A DNA stretch of 64,000 bases, from the NCBI RefSeq assembly GCF_041477585.1, contig NZ_JBGNYA010000001.1, forward strand, positions 1,612,001-1,676,000, written 5' to 3'. This DNA comes from Halobellus sp. MBLA0158. GTDB lineage: Archaea; Halobacteriota; Halobacteria; Halobacteriales; Haloferacaceae. Below the pieces are notes generated by a model. It worked only from the letters and a program-made list of their open reading frames with translations, was not told the origin of the DNA and searched no databases. The position numbers and the translations under genes were made by a program. Every line of letters starts with the position of its first letter. Positions within the stretch are counted from its first letter, which is position 1. Below, in pieces: positions 33,870 to 43,310 of the stretch.

Positions 33870-34433
33870 CTACTCGTCGCGCCACTTGATCGAACAGCCC
33901 TGGGAGGGGGTCTCTTCGACCGGGATCTCCTCGCCCGCGAGCAGCGCCTCGACGGCCTCGCGCATCTCGTAGCGCTCGGGCTCGGCGTCTGGGTTCATCG
34001 CGTCGTCGATCCGCGAGTGGAACGCCAGGCGGAACGCGTCGCCCTCGTTCGCGAACAGGAACGGGTCCGGCGTGCAGACGGCGCCGTAGTCCCTCGCGAC
34101 CGCCTGGGACTCGTCGCGGAGGTACGCCGTGTACTCGATTTCGCCGTCCTCGACGCGCTCTCGCATCCGCTCGAAGGAGTCGTCGGGGTACTCCTCGGCG
34201 TCGTTGGGGTTGACGCCGACGACCGCGAGGTCGTCGTAGGCGCCGGCCAGGTGATTCAGCTCGTCGACCTTCGCCTCGGCGTAGGGACAGTGGTTGCACG
34301 TGAACACCACGAGCAGCGCCTCGTAGTCGGCGAAATCGTCCAGGGTGTACGTGTCGCCGTCGGCGCCGGGCAGCTCGAAATCGGGCGCCTCGTCGCCCCG
34401 CTCCAGTTCGGAGTCGGATTCCATCAGAACCAT
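33870..34433 (-). CDS. Redoxin (AhpC/TSA-like) family protein
   Basis: A 187-residue thioredoxin-fold protein starting near MVLMESDSELERGDEAPDFEL. The active-site region is VVFTCNHCPYAEAKVDEL, with CNHC in the position of the CxxC. GVNPNDAEEYPDDSFERM and CTPDPFLF further down belong to the same group of thioredoxin-dependent peroxiredoxin-like redoxins. The C-terminal PSQGCSIKW is typical for the group. An ATG 9 bases downstream is an alternative start. It is the only gene between the receiver cluster and an MFS gene and is probably a cytoplasmic thiol-peroxidase or oxidoreductase. Confidence 0.85.
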   Translation of the reverse strand: MVLMESDSELERGDEAPDFELPGADGDTYTLDDFADYEALLVVFTCNHCPYAEAKVDELNHLAGAYDDLAVVGVNPNDAEEYPDDSFERMRERVEDGEIEYTAYLRDESQAVARDYGAVCTPDPFLFANEGDAFRLAFHSRIDDAMNPDAEPERYEMREAVEALLAGEEIPVEETPSQGCSIKWRDE

Positions 34434-34525
34434 ATTGGCAATAGGGTCTCCGCGATGAAATGCGTGTCCGTTCCGGGAAGCGACGCCGCCGCTCGGGGCG
34501 TGTTCGGACCGCCGGAGGGTCAGCG

Positions 34526-35788
34526 TCAGTCGTCGCCGGCGACCGCCGCTCCCGCCGAGGCGTCCGGTCCCGCGTCGCGGACGACCCACCAGCCGAGGCC
34601 GAGCGAGAGCGCGCCGACGGCGGCCACGGCGGCGAACGAGGCGCCCAGTCCCACCGCCTCGATCAGGTAGCCGAACGCGGGCGGCGCGACGACGCCGCCG
34701 AGCGAGATCCCGATCGTGACGAGCGCGAAGTTCTTCCCGAGGTCGGCCCGCGCGGAGAGCCGGTCGGCCAGGGTCGACCGGGCCGGCCGGGAGAAGCTGA
34801 TGCTCCCGCTCAGGAGGAGCACGACCACGACTCCCGCGAGCGGGAGCGAGAGCGTCGCCAGGAGCGCCGCGACGACCACGAGCGCCGCGTAGCCGGCGGT
34901 CACGACGGGGCCGGCGCCGACGCGGTCGGTGAGGCTCCCGCCCGCGAGGATCAGGCCGGCGCCGACCGCCAGCATCGCCGAGGTGAGCGCGCTCGCCGTG
35001 CCGTCCGGGAGCCCGTAGCCGCCCGCGAGCAGGCTCGGCGTGTACGTCCGGATCGTCCACGCCGCGACCGACGTGAGGAAGGCCAACAGCGTGAGCCCGA
35101 GGATCCCCTCGGAGGCGACGAGGGTTCGGAAGAGCGACTGGATCCGGCCGGGGACCGACCGGAGGGTCGGCCGCTCGTCGGGGCGCTCGGCCAGCGCCGG
35201 GCGCGTGATGTCGTCGTCGACGGCGCGGAACTGGAGCAGGCAGAGCGCGGAGTAGACGGCGCCGAAGACGCCGATGGCGCCGATCGCGACCCGCCAGGAG
35301 AGCCCCAGTGCGGTCGTCGCCGCCACCACGGCGAAGGGTGCCGCGAGGCCGACCGCGCCGCCGAAGGCGTGGACGCTGTAGGCGCGGCCGCGGCTCGCGT
35401 CCGACGTGGCCGACGCCAGCAGCGGGTAGTGCGCGGGGTGGTGGCCGGCGACGCCGACCCCGACGACCAACTGCGCGGCGATGAGCCACGCGTACGACGT
35501 CGCCGCCGCGGTGAGCACCGCGCCCAGCGTGCCCGCTATGAGCGAGATCGCGAGGACGAGCGTCCGGCTGTAGGCGTCCGAGAGGTAGCCGAACGGGAGT
35601 TGCAGGAGGAGGATGACCGCGTTCTGCACGCCGATCGCCAGCCCGATCGCCGCGATGCTGACGTCGAACCGCGCGGCGAGCACGCCCACGAGCGGCGCCA
35701 GCATCACGATGTACGAGTGGTTCACGAAGTGCGAGCCGGTCACGAGCGCGACGACGCGCCGGTTCCCTCCTGCGGTCACGCCCGCCAC
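34526..35788 (-). CDS. MFS transporter (fosmidomycin-resistance-like)
   Basis: A 420-residue transporter with about 12 membrane segments. The early FVNHSYIVMLAPLVGVLAARFDVS and FGYLSDAYSRTLVL motifs, followed by VGVAGHHPAHYPLLASATSDASRGRAYSVHAFGG, resemble the Fsr/CynX-like group of MFS exporters. The second half has GGSLTDRVGAGPVVTAGY. The central cytoplasmic loop is acidic. The start is GTG at 35788, with another GTG three codons on. Substrate unknown. Confidence 0.85.
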   Translation of the reverse strand: MAGVTAGGNRRVVALVTGSHFVNHSYIVMLAPLVGVLAARFDVSIAAIGLAIGVQNAVILLLQLPFGYLSDAYSRTLVLAISLIAGTLGAVLTAAATSYAWLIAAQLVVGVGVAGHHPAHYPLLASATSDASRGRAYSVHAFGGAVGLAAPFAVVAATTALGLSWRVAIGAIGVFGAVYSALCLLQFRAVDDDITRPALAERPDERPTLRSVPGRIQSLFRTLVASEGILGLTLLAFLTSVAAWTIRTYTPSLLAGGYGLPDGTASALTSAMLAVGAGLILAGGSLTDRVGAGPVVTAGYAALVVVAALLATLSLPLAGVVVVLLLSGSISFSRPARSTLADRLSARADLGKNFALVTIGISLGGVVAPPAFGYLIEAVGLGASFAAVAAVGALSLGLGWWVVRDAGPDASAGAAVAGDD

Positions 35789-35862
35789 TCGTCGCCGGAG
35801 CGAAATATACTCGCCGAAACGCGGGCGGCGGCAGGGGAGTCCGCCCGAGTTCCCGAGCCCGC

Positions 35863-36762
35863 TCAGCGTCGCCGCCGCCGTCGCTCCCGCTCGTCCTGGC
35901 GCCGCCAGACCTCCGCGAACGACTCGAAGAAGTCGGCGTCGGTGTCGACGACGACGTGGTCCGCCCGCAGGCGGCGCGCCCGCGCGGCCACGTCGTCGAT
36001 GTGCGCGTCGAGCCGGTCGCGGTAGGACTCGGCGGTCGAGCCCGCGAAGTACGCGCGCTGGGTCGTCCCCGTCTCGGGGTCCTCGAAGACGGCGTCGCCG
36101 GCGACGTCGGGGTCGCGCTCCGCGGGCGCGACGACCTGGACGAGGAGGACGTCGCTCCGGCCGAGCGCGGCGAGCCCGTCCTCGATCGCGTCGGGGTCGT
36201 CGATGAAGTCCGAGACGACGACGACGAGCGAGCGCGAGCGGATCGTCTTCGCGTACGTCGCCAGCGCCTCGGCGAAGTCCGTCCGCCCGTCCGGCTCGAC
36301 CTCGTTGAGCCGATCGAGAAGCGCGAGGAGTTCCCCGCGGGTCGAGCGGCCGCGGTCCAGGCGCTCCACGTCGGTGCCGATGGTCGAGACGCGGAAGGAG
36401 TCGTGTCCGGCGGCGGCGAAGTACGCGAACGCGAGGGCGAAGCGCGCGCCGAACGCGAATTTGTGTTCTCCCTCGTCGCCGAAGTCCATCGACGCCGACG
36501 TGTCGAGGAGGACGTGGACCGTGAGGTTCCGCTCTGCCTCGTACTGCTTGATGAAGTACTCGTCCGTGCGGGCGTAGACCCGCCAGTCGACGAGGCGGAC
36601 GTCGTCGCCGGGCGTGTAGCGCCGGTAGTCGCTGAAGGTGAGCCCCTCGCCGACGTCCGGCGATTCCTGTTCGCCCCGACGCCGCGAGTCGGTCTCCCGC
36701 GTCAGCGACGCCTCCAGCCGGGCGAGCTCGTCGAGGAAGGACGGCTCGATCGGCATCGTCAC
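35863..36762 (-). CDS. DUF58 domain protein of a MoxR system
   Basis: A 299-residue DUF58 protein. The family signature SDYRRYTPGDDVRLVDWRVYARTDEYFIKQYE (residues ~44-75, seen in full) is followed by a vWA-like fold with the metal-site motif LLDTSASM near 90 and LVVVVSDFID. There is no membrane segment. DUF58 proteins are encoded beside MoxR AAA+ ATPases. Its start overlaps the moxR stop by 4 bases, so they are translationally coupled. It is the last gene in a six-gene operon. Function is presumably chaperone-like metal or protein-complex maturation. Confidence 0.9.
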   Translation of the reverse strand: MTMPIEPSFLDELARLEASLTRETDSRRRGEQESPDVGEGLTFSDYRRYTPGDDVRLVDWRVYARTDEYFIKQYEAERNLTVHVLLDTSASMDFGDEGEHKFAFGARFALAFAYFAAAGHDSFRVSTIGTDVERLDRGRSTRGELLALLDRLNEVEPDGRTDFAEALATYAKTIRSRSLVVVVSDFIDDPDAIEDGLAALGRSDVLLVQVVAPAERDPDVAGDAVFEDPETGTTQRAYFAGSTAESYRDRLDAHIDDVAARARRLRADHVVVDTDADFFESFAEVWRRQDERERRRRRR

Positions 36763-37697
36763 AGGAGGTCCGAAACGACGTCGTCGGGCGTCACGCCCTC
36801 GCGCTCGGCCCGGAAGTCGACGATGAGCCGGTGGCGGAGCACCGGGTGCGCCATCGCCTCGACGTCCTCCCAGGAGACGTGCGAGCGGCCCTCAAGGAAG
36901 GCCCGGGCCTTCGCCGCGAGCACGAGGCCCATACTGGCCCGCGGGCTCGCGCCGAACTCGACGTCCTCGTCCGTCCGCGTCTCCCTGACGAGGTCGATCA
37001 CGTCGTCGCGGACGTCGTCGGCGATCGGCATCCCCCTGACGAGCTGCTGGACCCGCTGGAGGCCGTCGCGCGAGAGCACGCGGTCGACCGACGGGTCGGG
37101 CGCGCCCGTCGTGTAGCGGTCGACGATCTCGCGCTCCTCGTCGCGGCTGGGGTACTCGACGAGGATCTTCAGGAGGAAGCGGTCGGTCTGGGCCTCCGGC
37201 AGGGGGTAGGTCCCCTCCTGGTCGATCGGGTTCTGCGTCGCGAGGACGAAGAACGGCCGCGGGAGCTCGCGGGTCTCGCCGGCGGTCGTCACCTGCTTTT
37301 CCTGCATCGCCTCCAGGAGCGCCGCCTGGGTCTTCGGCGTCGCGCGGTTGATCTCGTCGGCCAGCACGAGGTTCGCGAACACCGGGCCGCGCTCGAAGAC
37401 GAACTCCCTGTCGCCGCCCGACTCGCGGATGATCTCGGTGCCGGTGATATCCGCGGGCATCAGGTCGGGGGTGTTCTGGATCCGCGAGAAGGAGAGGTCC
37501 GTCGCCTCCGCGATCGTCCGCACGAGCGTCGTCTTCCCGAGCCCGGGGTTGCTCTCGATCAGCGCGTTGCCGTCGCAGAGCAGGCAGACGAGCAGCTGCT
37601 CGACGACGTCGCTCTGGCCGACGATTCGCTTTGCGACCTCCTCGCGGAGGGCGGCGAGTCTGCGCTGGATCCGGTCGATCTCGTCGTTTCCGTTCAT
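36759..37697 (-). CDS. MoxR-family AAA+ ATPase
   Basis: A 312-residue AAA+ ATPase. Walker A is ESNPGLGKTT near 55-64, Walker B LVLADEINRATPKTQAALLEAMQEK (DEIN), sensor 1 VLATQNPIDQEGTYPLPEAQ and the sensor 2 region near ASPRASMGLVLAAKA. The full MoxR pattern is intact. MoxR ATPases remodel partner proteins with vWA domains. The gene lies between a membrane protein gene (4 bases apart) and DUF58 (4-base overlap). Confidence 0.95.
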   Translation of the reverse strand: MNGNDEIDRIQRRLAALREEVAKRIVGQSDVVEQLLVCLLCDGNALIESNPGLGKTTLVRTIAEATDLSFSRIQNTPDLMPADITGTEIIRESGGDREFVFERGPVFANLVLADEINRATPKTQAALLEAMQEKQVTTAGETRELPRPFFVLATQNPIDQEGTYPLPEAQTDRFLLKILVEYPSRDEEREIVDRYTTGAPDPSVDRVLSRDGLQRVQQLVRGMPIADDVRDDVIDLVRETRTDEDVEFGASPRASMGLVLAAKARAFLEGRSHVSWEDVEAMAHPVLRHRLIVDFRAEREGVTPDDVVSDLL

Positions 37698-37701
37698 CGT
37701 G

Positions 37702-38646
37702 TTAGGTGTCCGTCTCCTCGTCGTCGATCTCCCTGATCCGGAGGTTGTACTCCCGGACCAGTTCGGCGTCTTCGATCCGCTCGCTGCCGGCGAAGCCGGC
37801 CTGCTGGCTCTCGAACTCCCCGCTGCCGCCGCCGCTTCCGTACCCGTCGCCGCCCGGCGCGGTCGCGCCGTCGCCGATCGGCTCGCCGCTGCCCGTCACG
37901 GTGATGTTCTCCAGGTCGTCGCCGGCCTGGACGTCCTCGCTGTCGCCGAGGATCCGGTCGCCGTCCTGGAGGTCGTCGTCCTCGGGCTGTTCGATCCCCG
38001 CGCCGTCGTCGGGACCGAGCAGGCCGCCCAGATCGGGGTTCACGAGCGCGACCTGGACGCTCGCGAGGCTCACGACGACGACGAGCAGGACCGTGACCGC
38101 GACGCGGCGGGTCGCGACCAGTTCGCCGGTCGAGGTCGATTCGAGCCGGGCGATCACGTCGTCGTAGAGCCGGCGGGCCATCGGGGTCTCGCTCCGGTCC
38201 CCGACGGCGTCGCGGGCGGTCCGCAGCGCCTCGCGCACTTCGGGATTGGCGGCCTCGAACTGCTCGACGAGCGGCTCGCGCAGGCGGAGCAGGTACTCGG
38301 CGGCGAACGTCGCGAGCCCGAGCGCGACGGCGACGAGCGAGGTCGCCTGGACCGCCCGCGGCGCGACGTCGCCGATCAGCGGCACGCTCCGGAGCGCGGC
38401 GTAGGCGACGCCCGGCAGGCCGAGGTAGGCGTCGAGCGCCGCCGGCGTGAAGAGCGAGAGCAGGAGGTTCGCCGCGAGCGCGACGAGCGCCGCGTCGACG
38501 ACGGCGTAGACCGCGGCGGCCTTCCGCACCTCGCGGCGGACCTCGGCGAGGGCGTCGCGGACGCGCGCGGTCGACGCGTCGGCGTCGGATCCGTCCGCGC
38601 CCGCGGGGATCGCCCCGTCGCTCTCTTCGAGCTTCTCACTCGACAT
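37702..38646 (-). CDS. Membrane protein of the MoxR operon
   Basis: A 314-residue protein with four hydrophobic segments: about 45-65 and 90-110 around VYAVVDAALVALAANLLLSLF, and VTVLLVVVVSLASVQVALV near 180. A long acidic Gly/Asp-rich C-terminal domain follows. Parts such as EQFEAANPEVREALRTARDA are amphipathic. I know no characterised relative. It is embedded in the vWA-MoxR-DUF58 operon and overlaps the preceding coiled-coil gene by 11 bases, so it is presumably part of the same membrane complex. Confidence 0.75.
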   Translation of the reverse strand: MSSEKLEESDGAIPAGADGSDADASTARVRDALAEVRREVRKAAAVYAVVDAALVALAANLLLSLFTPAALDAYLGLPGVAYAALRSVPLIGDVAPRAVQATSLVAVALGLATFAAEYLLRLREPLVEQFEAANPEVREALRTARDAVGDRSETPMARRLYDDVIARLESTSTGELVATRRVAVTVLLVVVVSLASVQVALVNPDLGGLLGPDDGAGIEQPEDDDLQDGDRILGDSEDVQAGDDLENITVTGSGEPIGDGATAPGGDGYGSGGGSGEFESQQAGFAGSERIEDAELVREYNLRIREIDDEETDT

Positions 38647-39016
38647 CCTCACACTCCTCCGGGACGGTGTCGCGCTCCTGCCGCCACTGTTCGCAGAGCG
38701 ATTCGAGATCGCTTCGGTATCCGTTCCGTTCCTCCCGCACCTGTACGAGCGTCTCGTTCTGCGTCTGCAGCGTGCTCCGAAGGGACTCCGCCCGGTCTTC
38801 CAGCTCCGAGACGCGCGACTGGAGCGTGTCGATCCGCTCGCGCGCCGACCGCAGGTCCTCGCGGAGCTGCTCGTTCTGCGCGCGCAGCTGTTCGTTCTGG
38901 GTCTCCACCGCGGAGACGCCCGATTGATACAGCACCGTCGCTCCGACGGTCCCGACGGCGAGGACCGCCAGCACGACGACGAGCACCAGGTTCAGGCGGC
39001 GGCCGACGAAGCTCAC
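38636..39016 (-). CDS. Membrane-anchored coiled-coil protein
   Basis: A 126-residue protein with one N-terminal membrane segment (about 9-30, LVLVVVLAVLAVGTVGATVLY) and then a continuous heptad-rich coiled coil to residue ~105 (QNEQLRAQNEQLREDLRS). The end has two cysteines (SLCEQW and PEECEDVE) that could cross-link. Start is GTG at 39016, overlapping the preceding vWA stop by 4 bases. It may organise the MoxR-vWA complex. No known homologue is recognised. Confidence 0.75.
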   Translation of the reverse strand: MSFVGRRLNLVLVVVLAVLAVGTVGATVLYQSGVSAVETQNEQLRAQNEQLREDLRSARERIDTLQSRVSELEDRAESLRSTLQTQNETLVQVREERNGYRSDLESLCEQWRQERDTVPEECEDVE

Positions 39017-41367
39017 GGGAGGCCTCCGTCCGACGTATTCCGGCGACGGACTTGAAGCCGCCGGTAGCTCACCTCGGCGGTGAACGCGAGCAGTCCGACG
39101 AGCAGCGGGAGCCAGGTCCAGTCAGATCTGACGGGCCGGACGCCGCGGGCGCGCTCGGCCGCGAAGCGCGCGATCTGTTGTCCCTCCCCGGCGGAGAATT
39201 CGCGTCCCCCGGTGTCGTCGACGAGCGCCTCCAGTTCGGGCGCGGGGCCGAACGCGGCGTACTCCGCGGGGTAATTCGCGGCGTACGTCGCGTTCCCCAC
39301 GCGGAAGTAGCCCGTCTCCTCGGGCGTCAGCGTCGCCTGGTAGGTCTCGGCGCCGACCCGGCGGAACGAGACGTTCCCGATCTCGGGGCGCTCGCTCCCG
39401 CGGTAGGTCACGGTCGTCGGGACGCCGACGCGGGTGTCGGGGACGCCGGTGATCCCGGTCGCCTTCCGCTCGGGGTCGCCGACGACGTAGTTCGTCGTCC
39501 GCGTCAGGAGCAGCGAGTCGGGTTCCCGAAGCAGGCCGTCGAGCGTGCCGTCCTCGCCGTAGGCGGTGACCGTCGCCACGCGGCCGAGCCCGTAGCGCCA
39601 CGTCGCGACCGCGGGCTGGCCGTTGTTCCCGGCGACGAGGAAGTCCGCGCCCGAGCGGACGGTGACGTCGTTGAACGAGGCCGGCGACGCCGTCAGCGTG
39701 ACGCCGGAGGTGACGAAGGCGCTCCGGTCGAGGACGACGAGCCCCGAGCCGCCGGCGGCGCCCGCGCCCCCGAAGAGGATGCCGAGCTTGGTCGCCTCCG
39801 TGGCGCGGAAGTAGCTGCCGCCGCCCGCGCCGGCGATGGTGGTGAGCGTCCGCTCGTTGATCCGCTCGCCCGCGCCGACGGTGATGACGCGGATGCCGCG
39901 GTCGGAGAGCCGCGCCGCGGCCTCGGCGGCCTCCTGGGGGTTGTCGCCGCCGTCGCTGACGAGGATGACCGTGCCCGTGCGGTCCCCGAGGAGTTCGGCC
40001 GCGCCGCGGACGCCCGAGGCGATGTCGGTCGCCCCGCCCGCGCGGAGCCGTCGGATCTTGTCCCGGAGCTCGTCGCGGTTCCGCGACAGCGGCTCGATCG
40101 CGCTGACCCGATACGCCTGGTAGTTGAAGCCGACGAGGCCGACCTCGTTCTCGTCGCCGAGCTGTTCGAGGACCGAAAGCGACGCGGACTTCTGGATCCG
40201 CATCCCCTCCTCGGCGCTCCCGGAGACGTCGACCGCGAGGACGATGTTCGTCGCGCGGCGCTGGCCCTCGCCGACCGAGACGGGGAGCATCGATCCGACC
40301 GCCGACCCGCGGTAGCCGCCGGCCTCGAAGGAGTTGGGGCCGCCGACGACCGCGAGGCCGCCGCCGTCGATGACGAACTCCTGGAGGCGGTCGACGTTGC
40401 CGATCCGGTCCGCGGGCGCGTCCTGGACGACCACCGCGTAGTACGACGAGAGGTTCTCGGGCACGCGCTCGGCGGTGGTCACGTCGTAGAGTTCGCCGAG
40501 GTACTCGCGGAAGGGGTAGTCGCCGGGCGAGACGTAGAGGACCTCGGGGCGCTCGACGACGCGGACGGTCTTCCGGGCGACGTCGTTGGCGACGAAGCGG
40601 TCCGTGACGTCGATCTCGGCGGTGATGGTGTGGCTCCCGGTCGAGGCGAACGTGTGGTTGAATCCCACGACGGCCGGCACGTCGTTCGTCGTCCGCTCGG
40701 CGACGACCCGCCCGTCGACCCTGACGGTGAGCGTCGCCGAGGTGTTGGGGCCGACCCCGTCGACGCGCGCGGCGAAGCGGTTCTCGACGCCGAGGCTCGC
40801 CTTCTCGGGCCCCTCGACGGTCACGTACCGCTCCCTGGTCCGGGGCTCGGGCGAGACCACGGAGACGGTCGCGTTGACCTCGCGGGCCAGCTCCGTCGCG
40901 CCCGCGAGCGACTGGCCGCTCGTGACGCGTCCGTCGCTGAGGAGGACGACGCTGCCGTTCTCCCGGAGGTTCGCCGCGACGGCGTCGCCGACCGGCGAGG
41001 AGGCGTCCGCGCCGACGGGCACCCGCCGCACCGAGACGCCCGCGTCCTCGATCGATTCGGCGAGCCGGTCGGCGACGTTCGGCGAGACGGCCATACTGTC
41101 GGAGCGATCGACGAGCAGCGTCACGCTCGGATCGCCCGCGGTCGACCGCGACTGGACGGTGTACGGTCCCGCCGCCGAGAGCACCACGAGCGCGACGACG
41201 GCGACCCGCGCGGCGAAGAGCCAGCGCCTGGACCCCTCGGAGGCCGTCCCCGACGCCCCGCGGAAGATCAGCGCCCACAGCGCCGCGACGCCGAGGGGAA
41301 GCGCGAGCAGGAACAGCGGCCGCGCGAGGCCGACAGAGAGCCCCTCCGTGAGTTCGACGCCGACCAT
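39013..41367 (-). CDS. Large vWA-domain membrane protein (BatA/B-like)
   Basis: A 784-residue protein. Membrane segments lie at about 15-35 and 50-65 and again near 755. Two vWA-like domains are seen: a first region at 75-150 (VTLLVDRSDSMAVSP, a MIDAS DxSxS) and a second at 365-535 (IVLAVDVSGSAEEGMRI, also DxSxS, with VILVSDGGDNP). A glutamine-amidotransferase-like segment (GGGLAVVGGPNSFEAGGY) lies between. Extracytoplasmic beta-sandwich sequence fills the rest. The start overlaps the preceding vWA gene's stop by one base. MIDAS motifs suggest metal-dependent protein contacts in a MoxR-driven machine. Confidence 0.88.
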   Translation of the reverse strand: MVGVELTEGLSVGLARPLFLLALPLGVAALWALIFRGASGTASEGSRRWLFAARVAVVALVVLSAAGPYTVQSRSTAGDPSVTLLVDRSDSMAVSPNVADRLAESIEDAGVSVRRVPVGADASSPVGDAVAANLRENGSVVLLSDGRVTSGQSLAGATELAREVNATVSVVSPEPRTRERYVTVEGPEKASLGVENRFAARVDGVGPNTSATLTVRVDGRVVAERTTNDVPAVVGFNHTFASTGSHTITAEIDVTDRFVANDVARKTVRVVERPEVLYVSPGDYPFREYLGELYDVTTAERVPENLSSYYAVVVQDAPADRIGNVDRLQEFVIDGGGLAVVGGPNSFEAGGYRGSAVGSMLPVSVGEGQRRATNIVLAVDVSGSAEEGMRIQKSASLSVLEQLGDENEVGLVGFNYQAYRVSAIEPLSRNRDELRDKIRRLRAGGATDIASGVRGAAELLGDRTGTVILVSDGGDNPQEAAEAAARLSDRGIRVITVGAGERINERTLTTIAGAGGGSYFRATEATKLGILFGGAGAAGGSGLVVLDRSAFVTSGVTLTASPASFNDVTVRSGADFLVAGNNGQPAVATWRYGLGRVATVTAYGEDGTLDGLLREPDSLLLTRTTNYVVGDPERKATGITGVPDTRVGVPTTVTYRGSERPEIGNVSFRRVGAETYQATLTPEETGYFRVGNATYAANYPAEYAAFGPAPELEALVDDTGGREFSAGEGQQIARFAAERARGVRPVRSDWTWLPLLVGLLAFTAEVSYRRLQVRRRNTSDGGLP

Positions 41368-43196
41368 CAGAGGTCACCCCGTCGGCGCAGGAAGGCCACC
41401 TCGCCGAGCGCCACGGCGAGGACGCCGAGCGCGACGAACTCGGTTATGGGGTCCGGCGCGGTCCGCTCTTCGGTCCGGGTCGAGGGGCCGCCGCCGCCCG
41501 TCTCCTCGATCGACGCCGCGGCCACGTCCGACTCGGCGGCGCTGAGGAGCGAGGCGCTGTACCGCTCGCCGTCGGCGACGTAGAAGCCCGCGTCCGCCGC
41601 GTCGACGGCGCTCGCGGTGACCTCTCCGTCTGGGGTCTCGACGCGCGTCTCGTTGCCGAAGCGGAGCCGCTCGCCCGTCTCGCGGTTCAGCTCCGCGAGC
41701 GACCGCCGGTCGGCGAGCTCGTAGACGCTCCGCTTCCAGAAGATCGGGTACTCGTAGTCGTACTTGAACGACGACGCCGACTCCAGGTAGCCGTAGTAGA
41801 GGATCCGTCCCTCGTCTCGCGACGCGGTCGCGACGATGGGCGTCCCGTCGGTCGTCGACAGCAGCGCCCGGCCGGAGCGGAGTTCGCCGCGGACGTACCG
41901 CTCCGGCGGCGGGAAGGTGAGGTCGCGCGTGAGGTCGGCGTCCGAGGGCGTCGCGAGCGTCGGGTTCGAGCCCATCCCCGACGGCGAGACGAGCAGGAGG
42001 TCGCCGTAGCGGTCCGCGGGCAACGACGAGCGCGGCTGGGCCTGGATCCCGACGCCGCCGCCCGCGGCGAGCGCCTGTCGGCCGGCCGCGAGGTGGTCGT
42101 CCCGGAGCGCGTCGCCGTCGACGTTGCTGTACAGCACCACGTCGTAGGCGTCCTCCGACGGGCTCGGGATCTGTCCGGGCGGCTCGACGACGGTCAGTTC
42201 GACGGGGTCGATCACCGACAGCGCCGTCGAGAGGTAGCGGTTCTCGTCGTTGGTCACGAGCAGGACGTCGACGGCGGCGTCCGCCGGCGCGGCCACGTAG
42301 GCGACGTCGTCGGTCGGGAACGCGTCGCCGGGCGAGAGCCGGATCTCGCCGCCGTCGGCGGGGATGGGGAAGGTGACGCTCCGGACGTCGCCCGCGTCCA
42401 GCGAGAGCGACCGGGTCTCGCCGGCGAGCGAGACCTCGCGGCTCGCTTCCGAGGCGCCGAAGTTCTGGACCGTGACGGTCACGTCCTCGCCGGAGAACTC
42501 CCGGTCGACGATGCCCACGTTGTCGGCGCCGCCGCGGGCGAACTGCCGGAGGTCGACCGCGAGCCCCCGGGCGCGGGCCGCCTGCACGGCGGTCCGCCAC
42601 TCGCTTTCTCCGCCCGTGCCGCCGGCGAAGTCGCTGAGGACCACCACCCGTGCGCCGTCGCCCGCGAGGCTCGTCGCCCGCGAGATCGCCGTGCGGAGGT
42701 CGCCGGGGGCGTCCGAAGCCGACACGCTCGCGAGCGTCTCCTCGGCGTCGGCCGCGGTCCCGGCCCGCAGCGCGATCGTCGCGCTCCCGTCGGCGAGGAC
42801 GACCGAAGTTTGGGAGGTGACGGCGTCGCGGGCGGCCGCGGCCGCGCGGTCGAAGCGGGTCGTTCCGCCGGATTCGACCTGCATACTCGCGCTGGCGTCG
42901 AGGACGATCACCGTCTCCTCGACGGTCTCGGACTGGGGCACGGCGACGTACGGCGCCGCGAGCGCGAGGGCGAACAGGGCGATCGCGAGCAGTTGGAAGA
43001 TGAGGAGCGCGTTCCGCTTCAGCCGTTCGAGGAGTGGCCGCGACGACGACGTGCCCGCCGAGTCCGAGAGGAACCGGAGCGTCGGGAGCGTCACCCGGCG
43101 CGGGTCGGGTCGGACGAGGTACAGGATCAGGACGGGGACCGCCGCGAGGAGGGCCGCGAGCCCGAGCGGGGAGAGAAAGACGTCGGAGAGGGCCAT
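41367..43196 (-). CDS. BatA-type vWA membrane protein
   Basis: A 609-residue protein starting MALSDVFLSPLGLAALLAAVPVLILYLVRPDP. This is the BatA/DUF (aerotolerance regulator N-terminal) membrane hairpin, continuing into PTLRFLSD. A vWA domain follows with VIVLDASASMQVESGG (MIDAS DxSxS) near 90. Extracellular beta domains and a final membrane segment near 585 follow. It is the first gene of the MoxR operon; the promoter should lie in the 114 bases between it and the divergent Lrp gene. The ATG at 43196 is chosen because it begins the conserved membrane motif. Confidence 0.88.
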   Translation of the reverse strand: MALSDVFLSPLGLAALLAAVPVLILYLVRPDPRRVTLPTLRFLSDSAGTSSSRPLLERLKRNALLIFQLLAIALFALALAAPYVAVPQSETVEETVIVLDASASMQVESGGTTRFDRAAAAARDAVTSQTSVVLADGSATIALRAGTAADAEETLASVSASDAPGDLRTAISRATSLAGDGARVVVLSDFAGGTGGESEWRTAVQAARARGLAVDLRQFARGGADNVGIVDREFSGEDVTVTVQNFGASEASREVSLAGETRSLSLDAGDVRSVTFPIPADGGEIRLSPGDAFPTDDVAYVAAPADAAVDVLLVTNDENRYLSTALSVIDPVELTVVEPPGQIPSPSEDAYDVVLYSNVDGDALRDDHLAAGRQALAAGGGVGIQAQPRSSLPADRYGDLLLVSPSGMGSNPTLATPSDADLTRDLTFPPPERYVRGELRSGRALLSTTDGTPIVATASRDEGRILYYGYLESASSFKYDYEYPIFWKRSVYELADRRSLAELNRETGERLRFGNETRVETPDGEVTASAVDAADAGFYVADGERYSASLLSAAESDVAAASIEETGGGGPSTRTEERTAPDPITEFVALGVLAVALGEVAFLRRRGDL

Positions 43197-43310
43197 CGTG
43201 ATGGAGGCGGACCGCCGGGGTATTGGGCCTTTCCCACCGCGTCGGAGGGCCCGAGGGACGGCCGAAAACAGAGAGCAAACCCTTTCAACGGGGGCCGCTT
43301 CGATTCCCAT

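Noticed and set aside
37348-41583. Very long open frame opposite the MoxR-vWA operon
   Set aside because: It runs antisense through several genes with clear families, and is a G+C-driven open frame with Asp/Arg/Val-rich content.
42093-43310. N-terminal extension of the Lrp regulator
   Set aside because: It is antisense to the BatA-type gene; the Lrp HTH begins at the ATG at 43311.
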